A stretch of DNA of 64,000 nt from Gammaproteobacteria bacterium (ex Lamellibrachia satsuma) (GCA_019623805.1 CP053680.1:3884001-3948000), one strand, 5' to 3'. Shown: positions 7,784-18,665, counted from the first letter of the stretch. Program-made: numbers and translations. The notes: generated by a model not told the origin, from the letters alone.

Positions 7784-8209
7784 ATGGATAATCAGGAAAT
7801 TAGAAAAGCGGGCTTGAAGGTTACCCTGCCAAGGGTAAAGATTCTTGAGCTACTTGAAGCGAGTGTGCCACGCCACGTCAGTGCTGAAGATGTCTATAAG
7901 ATGCTCCTGGAAAAAGGCGAAGAGATCGGTCTGGCGACTGTCTATCGGGTGCTGACCCAGTTTGAAGCGGCGGGTTTGGTTACCCGGCATAATTTTGAGG
8001 GGGGGCACGCGGTATTTGAATTGGATCGTGGAGAGCATCACGATCACATCGTCTGTGTACTCTGTGGGAAGGTTGAAGAGTTTATGGATGCCACCATTGA
8101 AGAGCGGCAAAAAGAGATTGCTGCAGAGCATGGGTTTGAAATGGAGGACCACTCTCTGATTATCTATGGGCGTTGCATCAACCCTTCTTGCCCCGGCCGC
8201 GAATCGTAA
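7784..8209 (+). CDS. fur: Ferric uptake regulator Fur
   Basis: This 141-residue iron-responsive repressor has an N-terminal winged helix (LKVTLPRVKILELLE, then SAEDVYKMLLEKGEEIGLAT and VYRVLTQFEAAGLV) that binds operator DNA. The C-terminal dimerisation domain has the metal ligands in HHDHIVCVLCGKVEEF and a final cysteine in CINPSC. Its length and motifs are those of true Fur rather than Zur or PerR. A GGAG-type site precedes the ATG. The conserved bamE/fur divergent pair supports the call. Confidence 0.95.
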   Translation: MDNQEIRKAGLKVTLPRVKILELLEASVPRHVSAEDVYKMLLEKGEEIGLATVYRVLTQFEAAGLVTRHNFEGGHAVFELDRGEHHDHIVCVLCGKVEEFMDATIEERQKEIAAEHGFEMEDHSLIIYGRCINPSCPGRES

Positions 8210-8213
8210 GCGA

Positions 8214-8762
8214 TTAACCTCGCGGATTTCTTGCGGCCGACACTATTGTCAGGCTTGGGGATATTTCTGTCAGCAGTTGTTGCCCCTTTTCCAGACTGAT
8301 GACCTGCGATGTTCCGCTTAATCCGAGTGTGAGCATGGATGTATGGACGGGTGGGGTAATGTCTGATGAAAGCACCCCAGCATCCTGATGGCGGATGAAA
8401 TACTCGATCCAGCGTGGTTTCAGCAGGTGTGCTGCAAAAATGAACATGCGGGTTCTCAGGGGCTGTCCTTTTTCACCTAGTGCGATATACAGGTCAAGCA
8501 GCGCACCTGTGACGCCAGCCGCATCGCTGAGATGTATGTGGAGGTAGATTCGCTGCACGTGGGAGCGCAGGTCGGATGGCTCATGAGTAATCTGTCGGGC
8601 CAGATAGCTCAAAGCCTGCTCCCACCAGTTGCCAGCATCCAGCCAGAGTTGCTTTTCTCCGGGGATACGGAATGCGGCGTCGATATTGGGATCGATCTTT
8701 CGAACGTGCTGGAGCTGATGCTCTTGACTTGGGTGAGTGATGACGCGCAATTTCGTTGCCAA
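8214..8762 (-). CDS. Unknown protein, last gene of the Roadblock/GTPase operon
   Basis: This 182-residue protein is of no family I can name. The only in-frame start candidate after the preceding gene is TTG (8762-8760), without a clear ribosome site. It is mostly alpha-helical in character, with Trp-rich GNWWEQALSYLARQI and a segment FIFAAHLLKPRWIEYFIRH, and shows no signal peptide or membrane span. It begins 41 bp after the Roadblock gene on the same strand and ends against the 3' end of fur, so it is probably the last gene of the operon. Its role is unknown; association with the GTPase module is inferred from position only. Confidence 0.65.
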   Translation of the reverse strand: MATKLRVITHPSQEHQLQHVRKIDPNIDAAFRIPGEKQLWLDAGNWWEQALSYLARQITHEPSDLRSHVQRIYLHIHLSDAAGVTGALLDLYIALGEKGQPLRTRMFIFAAHLLKPRWIEYFIRHQDAGVLSSDITPPVHTSMLTLGLSGTSQVISLEKGQQLLTEISPSLTIVSAARNPRG

Positions 8763-8803
8763 GGTGTAGGTCGGGTAATGGCGTTTCTGACAGTTAAAAG
8801 GTT

Positions 8804-9166
8804 TTAGATCATTTTAATGATATTTTCTGCGGCACGTTTTACGTCGAGAAAGATCAAACCCAATTTGGCAGTGGGTTTTGCCAATACAGTGACAACTGCC
8901 TCGTCGCCAGCATGCATCATGAGTACATAACCCCTGTTGCCTTTAACCAGAACCTGTTCGAGCTCGCCGCGGGCAAGTTCCTGAGCGGTACGGTCTCCCA
9001 GTGAGAGCATGGCGGCACTCATCGCGCCAACCCGGTCTTCATCCATTCCCGCGGGCAGTTGTGATGCCATCATCAAACCATCCGTGGAGATAACCCCGGA
9101 TGCCTCAATATCGGCTGAAGTGCCGTTAAGATCATTCAATATAGAATTTAGCATGTCTGAGCGCAT
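8804..9166 (-). CDS. Roadblock/LC7 domain protein
   Basis: This 120-residue protein is a single Roadblock/LC7 domain: an N-terminal helix (LNSILNDLNGTSADIEASG), a strand pair VISTDGLMMASQLP, a long helix with MSAAMLSLGDRTAQEL, then GYVLMMHAGDEAVVTVLA. In bacteria such proteins (MglB in Myxococcus, CvnB in Streptomyces conservons) bind Ras-like GTPases and act as activating or scaffold partners. A GTPase gene lies two genes upstream in the same operon, which supports such a partnership here by inference. Confidence 0.9.
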   Translation of the reverse strand: MRSDMLNSILNDLNGTSADIEASGVISTDGLMMASQLPAGMDEDRVGAMSAAMLSLGDRTAQELARGELEQVLVKGNRGYVLMMHAGDEAVVTVLAKPTAKLGLIFLDVKRAAENIIKMI

Positions 9167-9313
9167 GTTATTGTCCCCAACTATCTAAAATTATTGTAGT
9201 TTTCTATTGTTATCATTACTTTTATAGCCACGGAGGGGGAGTGGAAAATTTCTCCTCTCTAGGCGGTGGAACACTCTCTTAAACTCATGGCGCGAAGGTA
9301 GCGGCAGGTATTT

Positions 9314-9955
9314 CTATCCATCCAGGTTTCCATAGCGTTTGTTCAATGCCCAAATCAGCTGGGTCAATACCGGTTGATTAAGATGTGGTACACCGCCAAT
9401 GATGAGTACAAAACGGTGTACACCAATATAGATCGGCCAGAATCCAACCTGGCTGTTTCCTGCCGCATCCACCAATGCCCATGCACTGGTCCAGAATTCT
9501 AGCTTATCATGCAGGATATTGCGTCGGCGTTCGTGCATCGAAGCAATATCTGCGCTGATAGCAGACAAGTTTACCGCTGTATCCGGGGAAAACCCGAGGG
9601 AATTGATGGAAAATCCTTGTTCGTCCGCCAATATTGCTTTGCCGCTGCCTGAAAGTTTCAGGAGCATCTTTGGCAACAAATCCTCGAGTGTTCCCTCGGG
9701 CGCAGGCTGCCTCACTTCAAAGCCCTCGATCCAGCCCATGGTCTGGGACTTTAAAAGGGTCTCTATTGTCTCTTCTTCATCGACACAGCTCCATGATGTC
9801 AGGGTTTCAATGGTTAAACGATGGCTCGATTCTCCATTCATCATGGCGCGCAGCATGATTCTGGCGATTGTCGGGTCTGGTGTGGAGACACAGTAGTAGG
9901 CGCCGGCAGGCGTCGGCAGTACAAACAACCCTTTTTTTAGAAGATAGTTATTCAC
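9314..9955 (-). CDS. Unknown protein with a possible divergent Roadblock fold
   Basis: This 213-residue protein starts at GTG one base after the stop of the GTPase gene, implying translational coupling. The first half (about 1-90) looks like a winged-helix region, with VDEEETIETLLKSQTMGWIE. The second half has a strand-turn-strand-helix order like a Roadblock domain: GKAILADEQGFSINSLG, then TAVNLSAISADIASMH, later a hydrophobic strand FVLIIGGVPHL. I see the order of elements, not a firm family match. It would give the operon two Roadblock-type proteins beside one GTPase. Confidence 0.65.
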   Translation of the reverse strand: MNNYLLKKGLFVLPTPAGAYYCVSTPDPTIARIMLRAMMNGESSHRLTIETLTSWSCVDEEETIETLLKSQTMGWIEGFEVRQPAPEGTLEDLLPKMLLKLSGSGKAILADEQGFSINSLGFSPDTAVNLSAISADIASMHERRRNILHDKLEFWTSAWALVDAAGNSQVGFWPIYIGVHRFVLIIGGVPHLNQPVLTQLIWALNKRYGNLDG

Positions 9956-9956
9956 G

Positions 9957-10493
9957 TCAGGCAGCTAATTTCGGATCCAGTGAAAAAATAAGCGCTTCGA
10001 TAAGTAATGCTACGTCGATATGATTTCTTGCATCTACCGAAAAAACAGGAATATTAGGAAGGATATTCCGCAATTGTGCCTGATATTCGTCAATCGAGGG
10101 GGTTGAGCAGAGATCCATCTTGGTAATACCGATGGCAACTCTGTTTTTTGAGGTGAACTTTTTGAACGAGCGGAGGAAAAAGTGCAGGTCACTGAAAGGG
10201 TCGGTGCGTGAGCTGTCGATAAGCAGTATCAGACCGACGCTGCCCTTGCTTAGAATATCCCACATGAAGTCGAAGCGTGGTTCGCCTGGGGTGCCATATA
10301 GATGGAGCGTACCAATGCCGGATAGCGTCATCAATCCGTAATCCATGGCGACCGTTGTGGTCTCTTTATATTCCTGGGTGATGTCAGACGCAAGGGCTTC
10401 AGTAGTCAGGGGTGGGGTATTGCTTACACTACTGATTGCAGTGGTCTTCCCCGCGCCAACCGATCCCGCAATGAGTATTTTGTAGTTGTCCAT
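9957..10493 (-). CDS. Ras-like small GTPase, COG2229/MglA-like
   Basis: This 178-residue single-domain P-loop GTPase has a Walker A motif GSVGAGKTT at residues 10-18. The switch II region reads YGTPGEPRFD, with the Gly of the usual DxxG kept but the Asp replaced by Gly/Thr. The base-specificity motif is TKMD near residue 127, followed by PVFSVDARN. Bacterial relatives include MglA and the CvnD proteins of conservons, molecular switches controlled by Roadblock partners. It lies between the receiver-like gene and the divergent Roadblock-like gene, with gaps of 23 bp and 1 bp. No membrane anchor is seen. Confidence 0.88.
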   Translation of the reverse strand: MDNYKILIAGSVGAGKTTAISSVSNTPPLTTEALASDITQEYKETTTVAMDYGLMTLSGIGTLHLYGTPGEPRFDFMWDILSKGSVGLILLIDSSRTDPFSDLHFFLRSFKKFTSKNRVAIGITKMDLCSTPSIDEYQAQLRNILPNIPVFSVDARNHIDVALLIEALIFSLDPKLAA

Positions 10494-10516
10494 CTAGTTA
10501 TTCACTGCGGCCATAC

Positions 10517-11851
10517 TCAGCGTGATTTCAACTGATGCAGGATTCTTTTGAACAGCGTGGGTTTGCCATAAGATTTGATGGCTAGTGTCGGGATACCGGT
10601 TTCCGTATTCATGTCTGCCTCTGTAGCTGCCAGTCCGATGGCATGGGCGGCACTGTAAAAGGCAAAGACGTAGCGCTGAGGAATATTCAGTACCTGGGCT
10701 GTAGTGGCCAACGAGTGTTTCTGCTGTGACCAGAGCGCAGTAATCCGTGTGGCGTGTGGAAAAATCTGCAGACGTGTCAGATTGGGCCAGTGTTTAAGCC
10801 GGACTGCCTGGTGGGGGTTGGTGCCGGCAGGCATACGGCCCAAGCTGCTCCAGAGTGTGAGTTCCCAGACGAAAGCCTCTATTGGACGACGGCGTGTCCG
10901 GCCTGGCATGTCACAAACCGAATCCTGCAAGGAGGGAAGGCACTTATCTGTTTCAATAGGTTGAGAGGCGAGAGAATGCAATTGCTGCTCTTCAATCTCA
11001 ATCAATACTTCTCGGGTCATTGGAACAATGGTGATTGTGCCGTGATGGCTGGAGATGCTGGCAGGCCGGCAATAAGTTTCAGCAAGCTTAACAGCCTCCA
11101 GTACTCGTCCGATCAGGAAGTGTTGTGGGTCGTATTGTACTTGGGCGAGTTGTGCTTTGTTATACAGATCCACATCTGGGGTGCTGCCGATAAATATCTC
11201 GACCACCTCGTTTCCCAGGCTTTCAATAGACATCTGTCTGGATGGGGTATCGGCAGGCGGCAGGTTATTGGTTAGCTCAATGCCTTTGCGAGTGCGCAAT
11301 TCGGTGCGTCTGATCTTCTCTTTTTCCAGGCGGCCCTGCAGCGCCTTGGCCCTGAGTTGCAGTTCCTGATGTAGGTGGTTGAAAGTAAGATCGGTTTTAG
11401 CGGATGGTTTGGGCAGAGTAACCGAATTTACTTCCCTGTATTGGTGATGATCCTGCAGAAATTGTCGCCTGATCTTTTCCAGCGCTTCATACAGCAGTTT
11501 TGCCTGTAATGGTTTTTGCAGCCATATTGCGCCTTCGGCCTGTGTCTCATGCAAGGAGAGGAGAATCGTAGGGCAGCGGTATTGACGCTCGATCTGGCTT
11601 GCCCAGATAGACTTGCCGTGGAGGCCATCCAGATCGATCAGGCAGATATCGGCGGAGTGGGGATTCTCGTTGACGACATAATCGCCATGGCAGTTTTCCG
11701 AGAAGAAGTAACGCAATCTGTTTTCGAGGCGCGTATTAATATCGAGCAGACCGATTCTCAGTGGCCTGTCGTAATCTTCCTGCGGCAGCACATCCGGCGT
11801 TACAAAAGATTTCTTGACGGGCCTGCCTCCTTTGCGTTTTAGAGCTTTCAT
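10517..11851 (-). CDS. Receiver-like regulatory protein, first gene of the GTPase operon
   Basis: In this 444-residue protein, residues about 30-135 resemble a response-regulator receiver: RIGLLDIN (first strand), DICLIDLDG (at the position of the phospho-acceptor strand), PTILLSLHE, then AIWLQKPLQAKLLYEALEKI with the conserved Lys-Pro. The acidic pair of a true receiver is not evident, so phosphorylation is doubtful. A basic coiled segment follows, then a C-terminal helical region (about 350-420) containing HSLATTAQVLNIPQRYVFAF, which reads like a helix-turn-helix. No transmembrane segment is seen. As first gene it may feed signals into the GTPase; this is inference. Confidence 0.7.
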   Translation of the reverse strand: MKALKRKGGRPVKKSFVTPDVLPQEDYDRPLRIGLLDINTRLENRLRYFFSENCHGDYVVNENPHSADICLIDLDGLHGKSIWASQIERQYRCPTILLSLHETQAEGAIWLQKPLQAKLLYEALEKIRRQFLQDHHQYREVNSVTLPKPSAKTDLTFNHLHQELQLRAKALQGRLEKEKIRRTELRTRKGIELTNNLPPADTPSRQMSIESLGNEVVEIFIGSTPDVDLYNKAQLAQVQYDPQHFLIGRVLEAVKLAETYCRPASISSHHGTITIVPMTREVLIEIEEQQLHSLASQPIETDKCLPSLQDSVCDMPGRTRRRPIEAFVWELTLWSSLGRMPAGTNPHQAVRLKHWPNLTRLQIFPHATRITALWSQQKHSLATTAQVLNIPQRYVFAFYSAAHAIGLAATEADMNTETGIPTLAIKSYGKPTLFKRILHQLKSR

Positions 11852-12097
11852 AACTACATGTTTTTTAAGGGTTGTCTTATTCTAAAGTACTAATATAGTG
11901 CTCTGCAAAGTTCCAGAGACTGGCATGAAATCGAACATTACATCGGTCTGCAATTTGTCCGCCTAGGCTCCTGATTTTCTCTCCAATGGGGGAAAGTGAG
12001 GATTACGTCACAGAATATAGTGAATAGGGGGAGGGTAGGTCAATCCGCCAGTTGTTAATGATCATTAACAATTCTGTTGATAGGATTTGGGAAGGTG

Positions 12098-13771
12098 TTA
12101 CCGCCTGTCCGCAAGTGAGATCATCTCTTCTGCGTGAGCGAGGGTCTGTTCAGTGATTTCGATGCCGCCCAACATGCGGGCGATCTCCTGGATTCGGCTC
12201 TCATCCCCCAGTGGGGTGATCTCCGTGCGGGTCAGCTTATTGGTCGTGCTTTTCTGCACCTGGAGGTGGTTCAAAGCCTGTGCCGCTACTTGGGGCAGGT
12301 GGGTGACGCAGAGAATTTGCCTGGACTCACCGAGGGTGCGCAGCATCTGGCCTACGATCTCAGCCACACTGCCGCCGATGCCGACGTCGACCTCATCGAA
12401 TACGAGGGTCGGGGTATCACCGTAACGGATGGTGGCGACCTGGATGGCCAGACTGATGCGGGAGAGTTCACCGCCGGAGGCCACTTTGTTAAGGGGCTGC
12501 AGAGGCATGCCAGGATTGGCGGAGACCATGAATTCGATCAGATCGAGCCCAGAGCCGTTGGCGTCTGCTGCGTTGATCTCCTTTAGGGTGACATCGAAAC
12601 GTCCACCGGGCATACCCAGTTGTTGCATGGCGGCACTGATCTCCTGAGCCAGTCGTTTGCCGGTCAGACGACGCTTGCCGCTCAGTTTTTTCGCCTGCCC
12701 TAAAAACGCCTCCCGCTGTTTTTCAACACGAACGGACAGGGTCTCCAGCGTTACATCGGCGTTTTCCAACTGCGCCAGTTCCTGCAGGACCTGCTGCAGG
12801 CGTTGGGGGAGTCTCTCCGGGCTGACCCGGTATTTTCGCGCCATGTCATGCAGTGCGCCGATGCGCGCTTCCACTTGCTGCAGGCTTTCGGGATCGAGTT
12901 CAAGACCTGAGAGATAGTTGCGCAGGCCGATCAGGGCCTCATCCACCTGAATCAGGGCGCTCGCCAGCATTTCCCCGGGTTCTTCGAGATTGCTGTCCAG
13001 CTCCTGCAGTGCGCTGAGTTCATCACTCAGACGTGCGAGTTGGCTGCGCAGAGACGGCTCGTTCTCATCGAGCCCATCGATTACCGCTCCGCACCCAAAA
13101 CGCAGTCGCTCCAGGTGGCTCAGACGTTTGTGGTCCCTGTCCAGCGTCTCGATCTCTGCGCAGGAAGCACCAAGCTGCGACAACTCATCGGCCTGAAATC
13201 GCAGCAGGTCCAGCCGGGAGGCCCGGTCTGCAGCAGCAGCCAGCAGGGTTTCCAGTTGTTCAAATGATTTGCGGTAGTCTCTGAATGACTCATCGACTGT
13301 TTTTGTCTGGGCAAGATGGTCCCCGTAGGCATCGAGCAGGCGCCGCTGATAGTGGGGGCGCAGTAGTGATTGATGCGCGTGCTGGCCATGAATCTGCACC
13401 AAACGTTGCCCCAGTTCCTGGACCTGTTGGATAGGGACAGGACGACCGTTGATATAGGCGCGGGAGCGGCTCTCTCTGGAGAGCACTCGTCGTAGCATGC
13501 AGTCGTTCTCATCGTCGAGGGAGTGGTCCTGGAGCCAGCTGTGGATCTCCGGCAGGGCGGAGATATCGAAAATGGCGGTGATTTCGGCCCGTTCACTGCC
13601 GCTCCTGATCATGCTGTTGTCCGTTTTGCCGCCGAGGGCCAGACCAAGGGCATCGATCAGGATGGATTTACCGGCCCCTGTCTCACCGGTGAGGGCGCTC
13701 AGTCCGGAAAAAAGGTCCAGCTCCAGTGCTGCAACGATGGCCAGATTGCGAACATGTATCTGCGTCAGCAT
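12098..13771 (-). CDS. recN: DNA repair protein RecN
   Basis: This 557-residue SMC-like ATPase acts in double-strand break repair. The start is ATG 13771, overlapping the nadK stop by one base (TGATG); the open frame continues upstream but that part lies inside nadK. It shows MLTQIHVRNLAIVAALELD, Walker A GETGAGKSILIDALG, two coiled-coil arms around residues 150-350, the ABC signature ASGGELSRISLAIQ and Walker B TLVFDEVDVGIGG. The nadK-recN pair is common in proteobacteria. I see no recognisable SOS operator directly upstream of nadK. Confidence 0.97.
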   Translation of the reverse strand: MLTQIHVRNLAIVAALELDLFSGLSALTGETGAGKSILIDALGLALGGKTDNSMIRSGSERAEITAIFDISALPEIHSWLQDHSLDDENDCMLRRVLSRESRSRAYINGRPVPIQQVQELGQRLVQIHGQHAHQSLLRPHYQRRLLDAYGDHLAQTKTVDESFRDYRKSFEQLETLLAAAADRASRLDLLRFQADELSQLGASCAEIETLDRDHKRLSHLERLRFGCGAVIDGLDENEPSLRSQLARLSDELSALQELDSNLEEPGEMLASALIQVDEALIGLRNYLSGLELDPESLQQVEARIGALHDMARKYRVSPERLPQRLQQVLQELAQLENADVTLETLSVRVEKQREAFLGQAKKLSGKRRLTGKRLAQEISAAMQQLGMPGGRFDVTLKEINAADANGSGLDLIEFMVSANPGMPLQPLNKVASGGELSRISLAIQVATIRYGDTPTLVFDEVDVGIGGSVAEIVGQMLRTLGESRQILCVTHLPQVAAQALNHLQVQKSTTNKLTRTEITPLGDESRIQEIARMLGGIEITEQTLAHAEEMISLADRR

Positions 13772-14640
13772 CAGCCCCAGCCCAACTTGGCGCGCAGGAG
13801 ATTGTAGTGATCGTGGCCGCGGGGATGGATCAGTCGAACGGGGTGCTCCGCCTTGCGGATGCGGATGATATCCCCCTCCACCACCGGGAGCGTGGCCTGG
13901 CCGTCGCAAGTGACCCGGACATGTTCCGCATGACCCTGGGCCAGATGAATCTCCACTTCACTGTCACCGTCCACCACGATGGGGCGGTTGCTCAGGGTAT
14001 GGGGGCAGATGGGGACCAGCACCAGAGCGTTGAGCGAAGGCATCAGCAGGGGGCCGCCGCCGGAAAGCGCGTAGGCAGTGGAACCGGTCGGTGTGGAGAT
14101 GATGAGACCATCAGAGCGCTGATCATTGACCAGTTTGCCGTTGATATAGGTCTCGAATTCGATCATGCGGGCAATGTTCCACTTGTGCACCACCACGTCA
14201 TTGAATGCAGGGATGGCATCACTCGAACCCTTATCTTCACCGATGGAGGCCTGCAGCATGAAGCGCCGCTCCTCATCGTAATCCCCAGCCAGAATGGCGT
14301 CGAGATGGGGCAGCATCTCGCCCGGTGAGATATCCGCGAGAAAACCGAGTCTGCCAAGATTGATGCCGAGAATGGGGGTGTCCTGGTCTGCCAATACACG
14401 GGCAGCGTGCAGCAGAGTGCCGTCACCACCCACCACGATCACCAGATCGCTGTTACTGGGCAGGTCGATTTCGGGAACGCCGGGCAGGGGTCGTCCCTCC
14501 AGCAGTTTGCAGGTGGCCTCTTCCAGCAGTACCTCGTGACCGCGCCGGGAGAGGAAATCCCAGAGACGACGGGTTGTCGCCTTGACGGTAGGGTCTCCGT
14601 GCTTGCCGATCAATCCGATGCGCTGGAAAGGCTGGTTCAT
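13771..14640 (-). CDS. nadK: NAD kinase
   Basis: This 289-residue cytosolic enzyme phosphorylates NAD to NADP. Signature motifs are VIVVGGDGTLLHAARVL (GGDG, residues near 70), GINLGRLGFLADI, the NDVVVHKW (NE/D) stretch, and DGLIISTPTGSTAYALSGGG. It is transcribed ahead of recN with a one-base overlap and diverges from the heat-shock operon. Confidence 0.97.
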   Translation of the reverse strand: MNQPFQRIGLIGKHGDPTVKATTRRLWDFLSRRGHEVLLEEATCKLLEGRPLPGVPEIDLPSNSDLVIVVGGDGTLLHAARVLADQDTPILGINLGRLGFLADISPGEMLPHLDAILAGDYDEERRFMLQASIGEDKGSSDAIPAFNDVVVHKWNIARMIEFETYINGKLVNDQRSDGLIISTPTGSTAYALSGGGPLLMPSLNALVLVPICPHTLSNRPIVVDGDSEVEIHLAQGHAEHVRVTCDGQATLPVVEGDIIRIRKAEHPVRLIHPRGHDHYNLLRAKLGWG

Positions 14641-14766
14641 TTTATTAACGGCTCCTTAGTGCCGGGAATCATCGGTTTTATTCAAGGAAACTTAGCATGT
14701 GCTTCAGACCAATCCAAGCATTCAGAAGGCTTATATTCCTTGACTCAAAAGGGGTGAGTTGCTAGC

Positions 14767-14805
14767 TTTCACCCGGTTTTGGCACTCGATATAAAAGAGT
14801 GCTAA
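14767..14805 (+). promoter_or_regulatory. hrcA promoter with CIRCE operator
   Basis: TTGGCACTC (14779-14787), a 9-bp spacer, then GAGTGCTAA (14797-14805) is the CIRCE inverted repeat bound by HrcA, with one mismatch to TTAGCACTC-N9-GAGTGCTAA. The spacer contains TATAAA (14790-14795), a likely -10, with a weak TTTCAC 17 bp upstream (14767-14772). HrcA bound here would block RNA polymerase and so control its own operon. Confidence 0.93.
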
Positions 14806-14829
14806 CAGTGTGCCTTTGCGGAGGGCTTT

Positions 14830-15885
14830 TTGGCAACGAAGAAGGTAATCAGTGAAAGCGGGGTTGGCGAACGCGCCCAGCACTTTCTCAAAGTGCTGAT
14901 TGAACGCTATATCCGTGATGGTCAGCCCGTGGGTTCCAGAACCCTGGCGAAGGATGCCGGGATGGATCTGAGTCCTGCGACCATCCGCAATGTGATGTGC
15001 GACCTGGAGGATCTCGGGCTGGTGGCGTCGCCACATACCTCGGCCGGGCGGATTCCCACTGTGACCGGTTTCCGTATGTTTATCGACTCTCTGCTCACTG
15101 TGCAGCGGCTGCAGGCGGGAGAGGTTGAACGCATTCGCTCGGAGCTGGCTTATTCCGGTGATGCGGGTAACCTGCTGACCTCGGCCTCGCAACTGCTCTC
15201 CGGCGTGACGCACATGGCTGGGGTTGTGACGGTCCCGAGGCGGGAACGCACGGCATTCCGTCAGATCGAGTTCCTGCCGCTATCCGAAAATCGGGTGTTG
15301 GCGATCCTTGTAACCAATGATGGCGAGGTGGCTAACCGCATCCTCAATACCCATCGGGATTTTACCCGCCTGGAGTTGGATCAGGCCGCCAATTTCCTCA
15401 ACCACTCCTTCTCCGGGCTGGAGATGGAGAAGGTGCGGAGCCGGGTGCTGGAAGAGCTGAATGCCGCCCGCGAAAGTTTCGATCAGACCATGGCCCAGGC
15501 GCTGGAGATGGCGGGAGAGGTGGTTGATGCGAGCGCAACTCGCGAAGATTGTCTCATTGCCGGGCAGACCAATCTGATGGAGTTCGAGGATCTGGCCAGT
15601 CTGCAGCAGCTGCGCAAACTGTTTGATGCCTTTGCCGAGAAGCGCGAGATCCTCCATCTGCTCGATCAGTTCCACAATGCCGATGGGGTGCAGATCTTCA
15701 TTGGTGAGGAGTCGGGTTTTCAGATGCTTAATGGTTGTTCGATTGTGACCGCCCCTTACCAGGTGGATGAAGATGTGGTGGGTATGCTGGCTGTCATCGG
15801 CCCAACCCGCATGGAGTATGAAAGGGTGATCCCGATTGTCGATGTCACGGCAAAGATTTTGGGTGCGGCCTTGAAAAACAGATAG
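14830..15885 (+). CDS. hrcA: Heat-inducible transcription repressor HrcA
   Basis: This 351-residue repressor of class I heat-shock genes starts at TTG 14830, 24 bp after the CIRCE operator and behind GGAGGGC. The N-terminal winged helix includes ERYIRDGQPVGSRTLAKDAG and LSPATIRNVMCDLEDLGLV, followed by SPHTSAGRIPT, a family hallmark. The C-terminal GAF-like domain contains GEESGFQMLNGCSIV and a terminal GPTRMEYERVIPIVD. It is followed by grpE, dnaK and dnaJ. Confidence 0.96.
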   Translation: MATKKVISESGVGERAQHFLKVLIERYIRDGQPVGSRTLAKDAGMDLSPATIRNVMCDLEDLGLVASPHTSAGRIPTVTGFRMFIDSLLTVQRLQAGEVERIRSELAYSGDAGNLLTSASQLLSGVTHMAGVVTVPRRERTAFRQIEFLPLSENRVLAILVTNDGEVANRILNTHRDFTRLELDQAANFLNHSFSGLEMEKVRSRVLEELNAARESFDQTMAQALEMAGEVVDASATREDCLIAGQTNLMEFEDLASLQQLRKLFDAFAEKREILHLLDQFHNADGVQIFIGEESGFQMLNGCSIVTAPYQVDEDVVGMLAVIGPTRMEYERVIPIVDVTAKILGAALKNR

Positions 15886-15945
15886 CAACCCCAATTTGTC
15901 GGGTAATTCAGAGCAAAACATTGAGATTCAGAGGTTAAGTAAGAG

Positions 15946-16560
15946 ATGGATAAGGATCAGCCGGCAGAGTCCAGCGAAGTGGTAGATAAGGTAGAGGATG
16001 TGAGCGAAGAGAAGGCCGCGGAAACCGTGGTTGAAGGCGAAGTCGTCACCAACGAAGAGGTCTCCCCGGAGGCGCTGACGAAGTTGCTGGAAGATGCCCG
16101 CGGCAAGGCCGACGATCACTGGGATCAACTGATGCGCTCCCAGGCCGAGATGGATAATCTGCGTAAGCGCCAGGAACGCGATCTGGAAAATGCCCATAAA
16201 TTCGCGCTGGACAAATTCTCCCAGGACCTGCTGCAGGTCTGGGACAGTCTGGAGTTGGGACATCAGGCCGCGCAGGAAGAGAGTGCCGATGTGGAGAAGC
16301 TGCGGGAAGGCACGGAGCTGACCCTCAGGCTACTCAGCAGTGTGATGGAGAAGAATGGGGTGGAGCAGGTCGATCCTACGGGTGAGACCTTCAATCCGGA
16401 ATTCCATCAGGCGATGTCGATGCAGGAGCGGGATGACGTGGAGCCCAATACGGTAGTGGCCGTTGTGCAGAAGGGTTACCGTCTGAATGGCCGCCTCATT
16501 CGTCCGGCAATGGTGATGGTTTCCAAGGCGCCGTCAGCACCCGTTGATGAACAGGCTTGA
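15946..16560 (+). CDS. grpE: Nucleotide exchange factor GrpE
   Basis: This 204-residue cochaperone releases ADP from DnaK. It has an acidic N-terminal extension, a long dimerising helix (LMRSQAEMDNLRKRQERDLEN), and a C-terminal beta domain with NPEFHQAMSMQERDD, NTVVAVVQKGYRLNGRLIRP and AMVMVSKAP. It is the second gene of the heat-shock operon. Confidence 0.96.
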   Translation: MDKDQPAESSEVVDKVEDVSEEKAAETVVEGEVVTNEEVSPEALTKLLEDARGKADDHWDQLMRSQAEMDNLRKRQERDLENAHKFALDKFSQDLLQVWDSLELGHQAAQEESADVEKLREGTELTLRLLSSVMEKNGVEQVDPTGETFNPEFHQAMSMQERDDVEPNTVVAVVQKGYRLNGRLIRPAMVMVSKAPSAPVDEQA

Positions 16561-16646
16561 AGTTTTATCGGCTGACCCCATTTATAGAGTCAGTTAGCAA
16601 GAATCAGCACATTAATTTTAGATATAGAATTCGGAGATAGAGAGAC

Positions 16647-18608
<1,962 letters not shown>

Positions 18609-18630
18609 GGCAGGGCTGCCTTGTTGAAGC

Positions 18631-18665
18631 ACCGCGCATCGACCCTTCGGTTGGTGCGCGGTTTT
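18631..18665 (+). terminator. Rho-independent terminator or attenuator between dnaK and dnaJ
   Basis: A continuous 14-bp stem (18631-18644 with 18649-18662, two G-T pairs) with loop CTTC is followed by TTTT. It lies 23 bp after the dnaK stop. It would end most dnaK transcripts and lower dnaJ output unless read through. Confidence 0.85.

Noticed and set aside
13772..13909. Upstream extension of the recN frame
   Set aside because: These codons lie inside nadK, are Pro/Gly/Arg-rich, and RecN proteins begin at the MLTQIHVRNL position.
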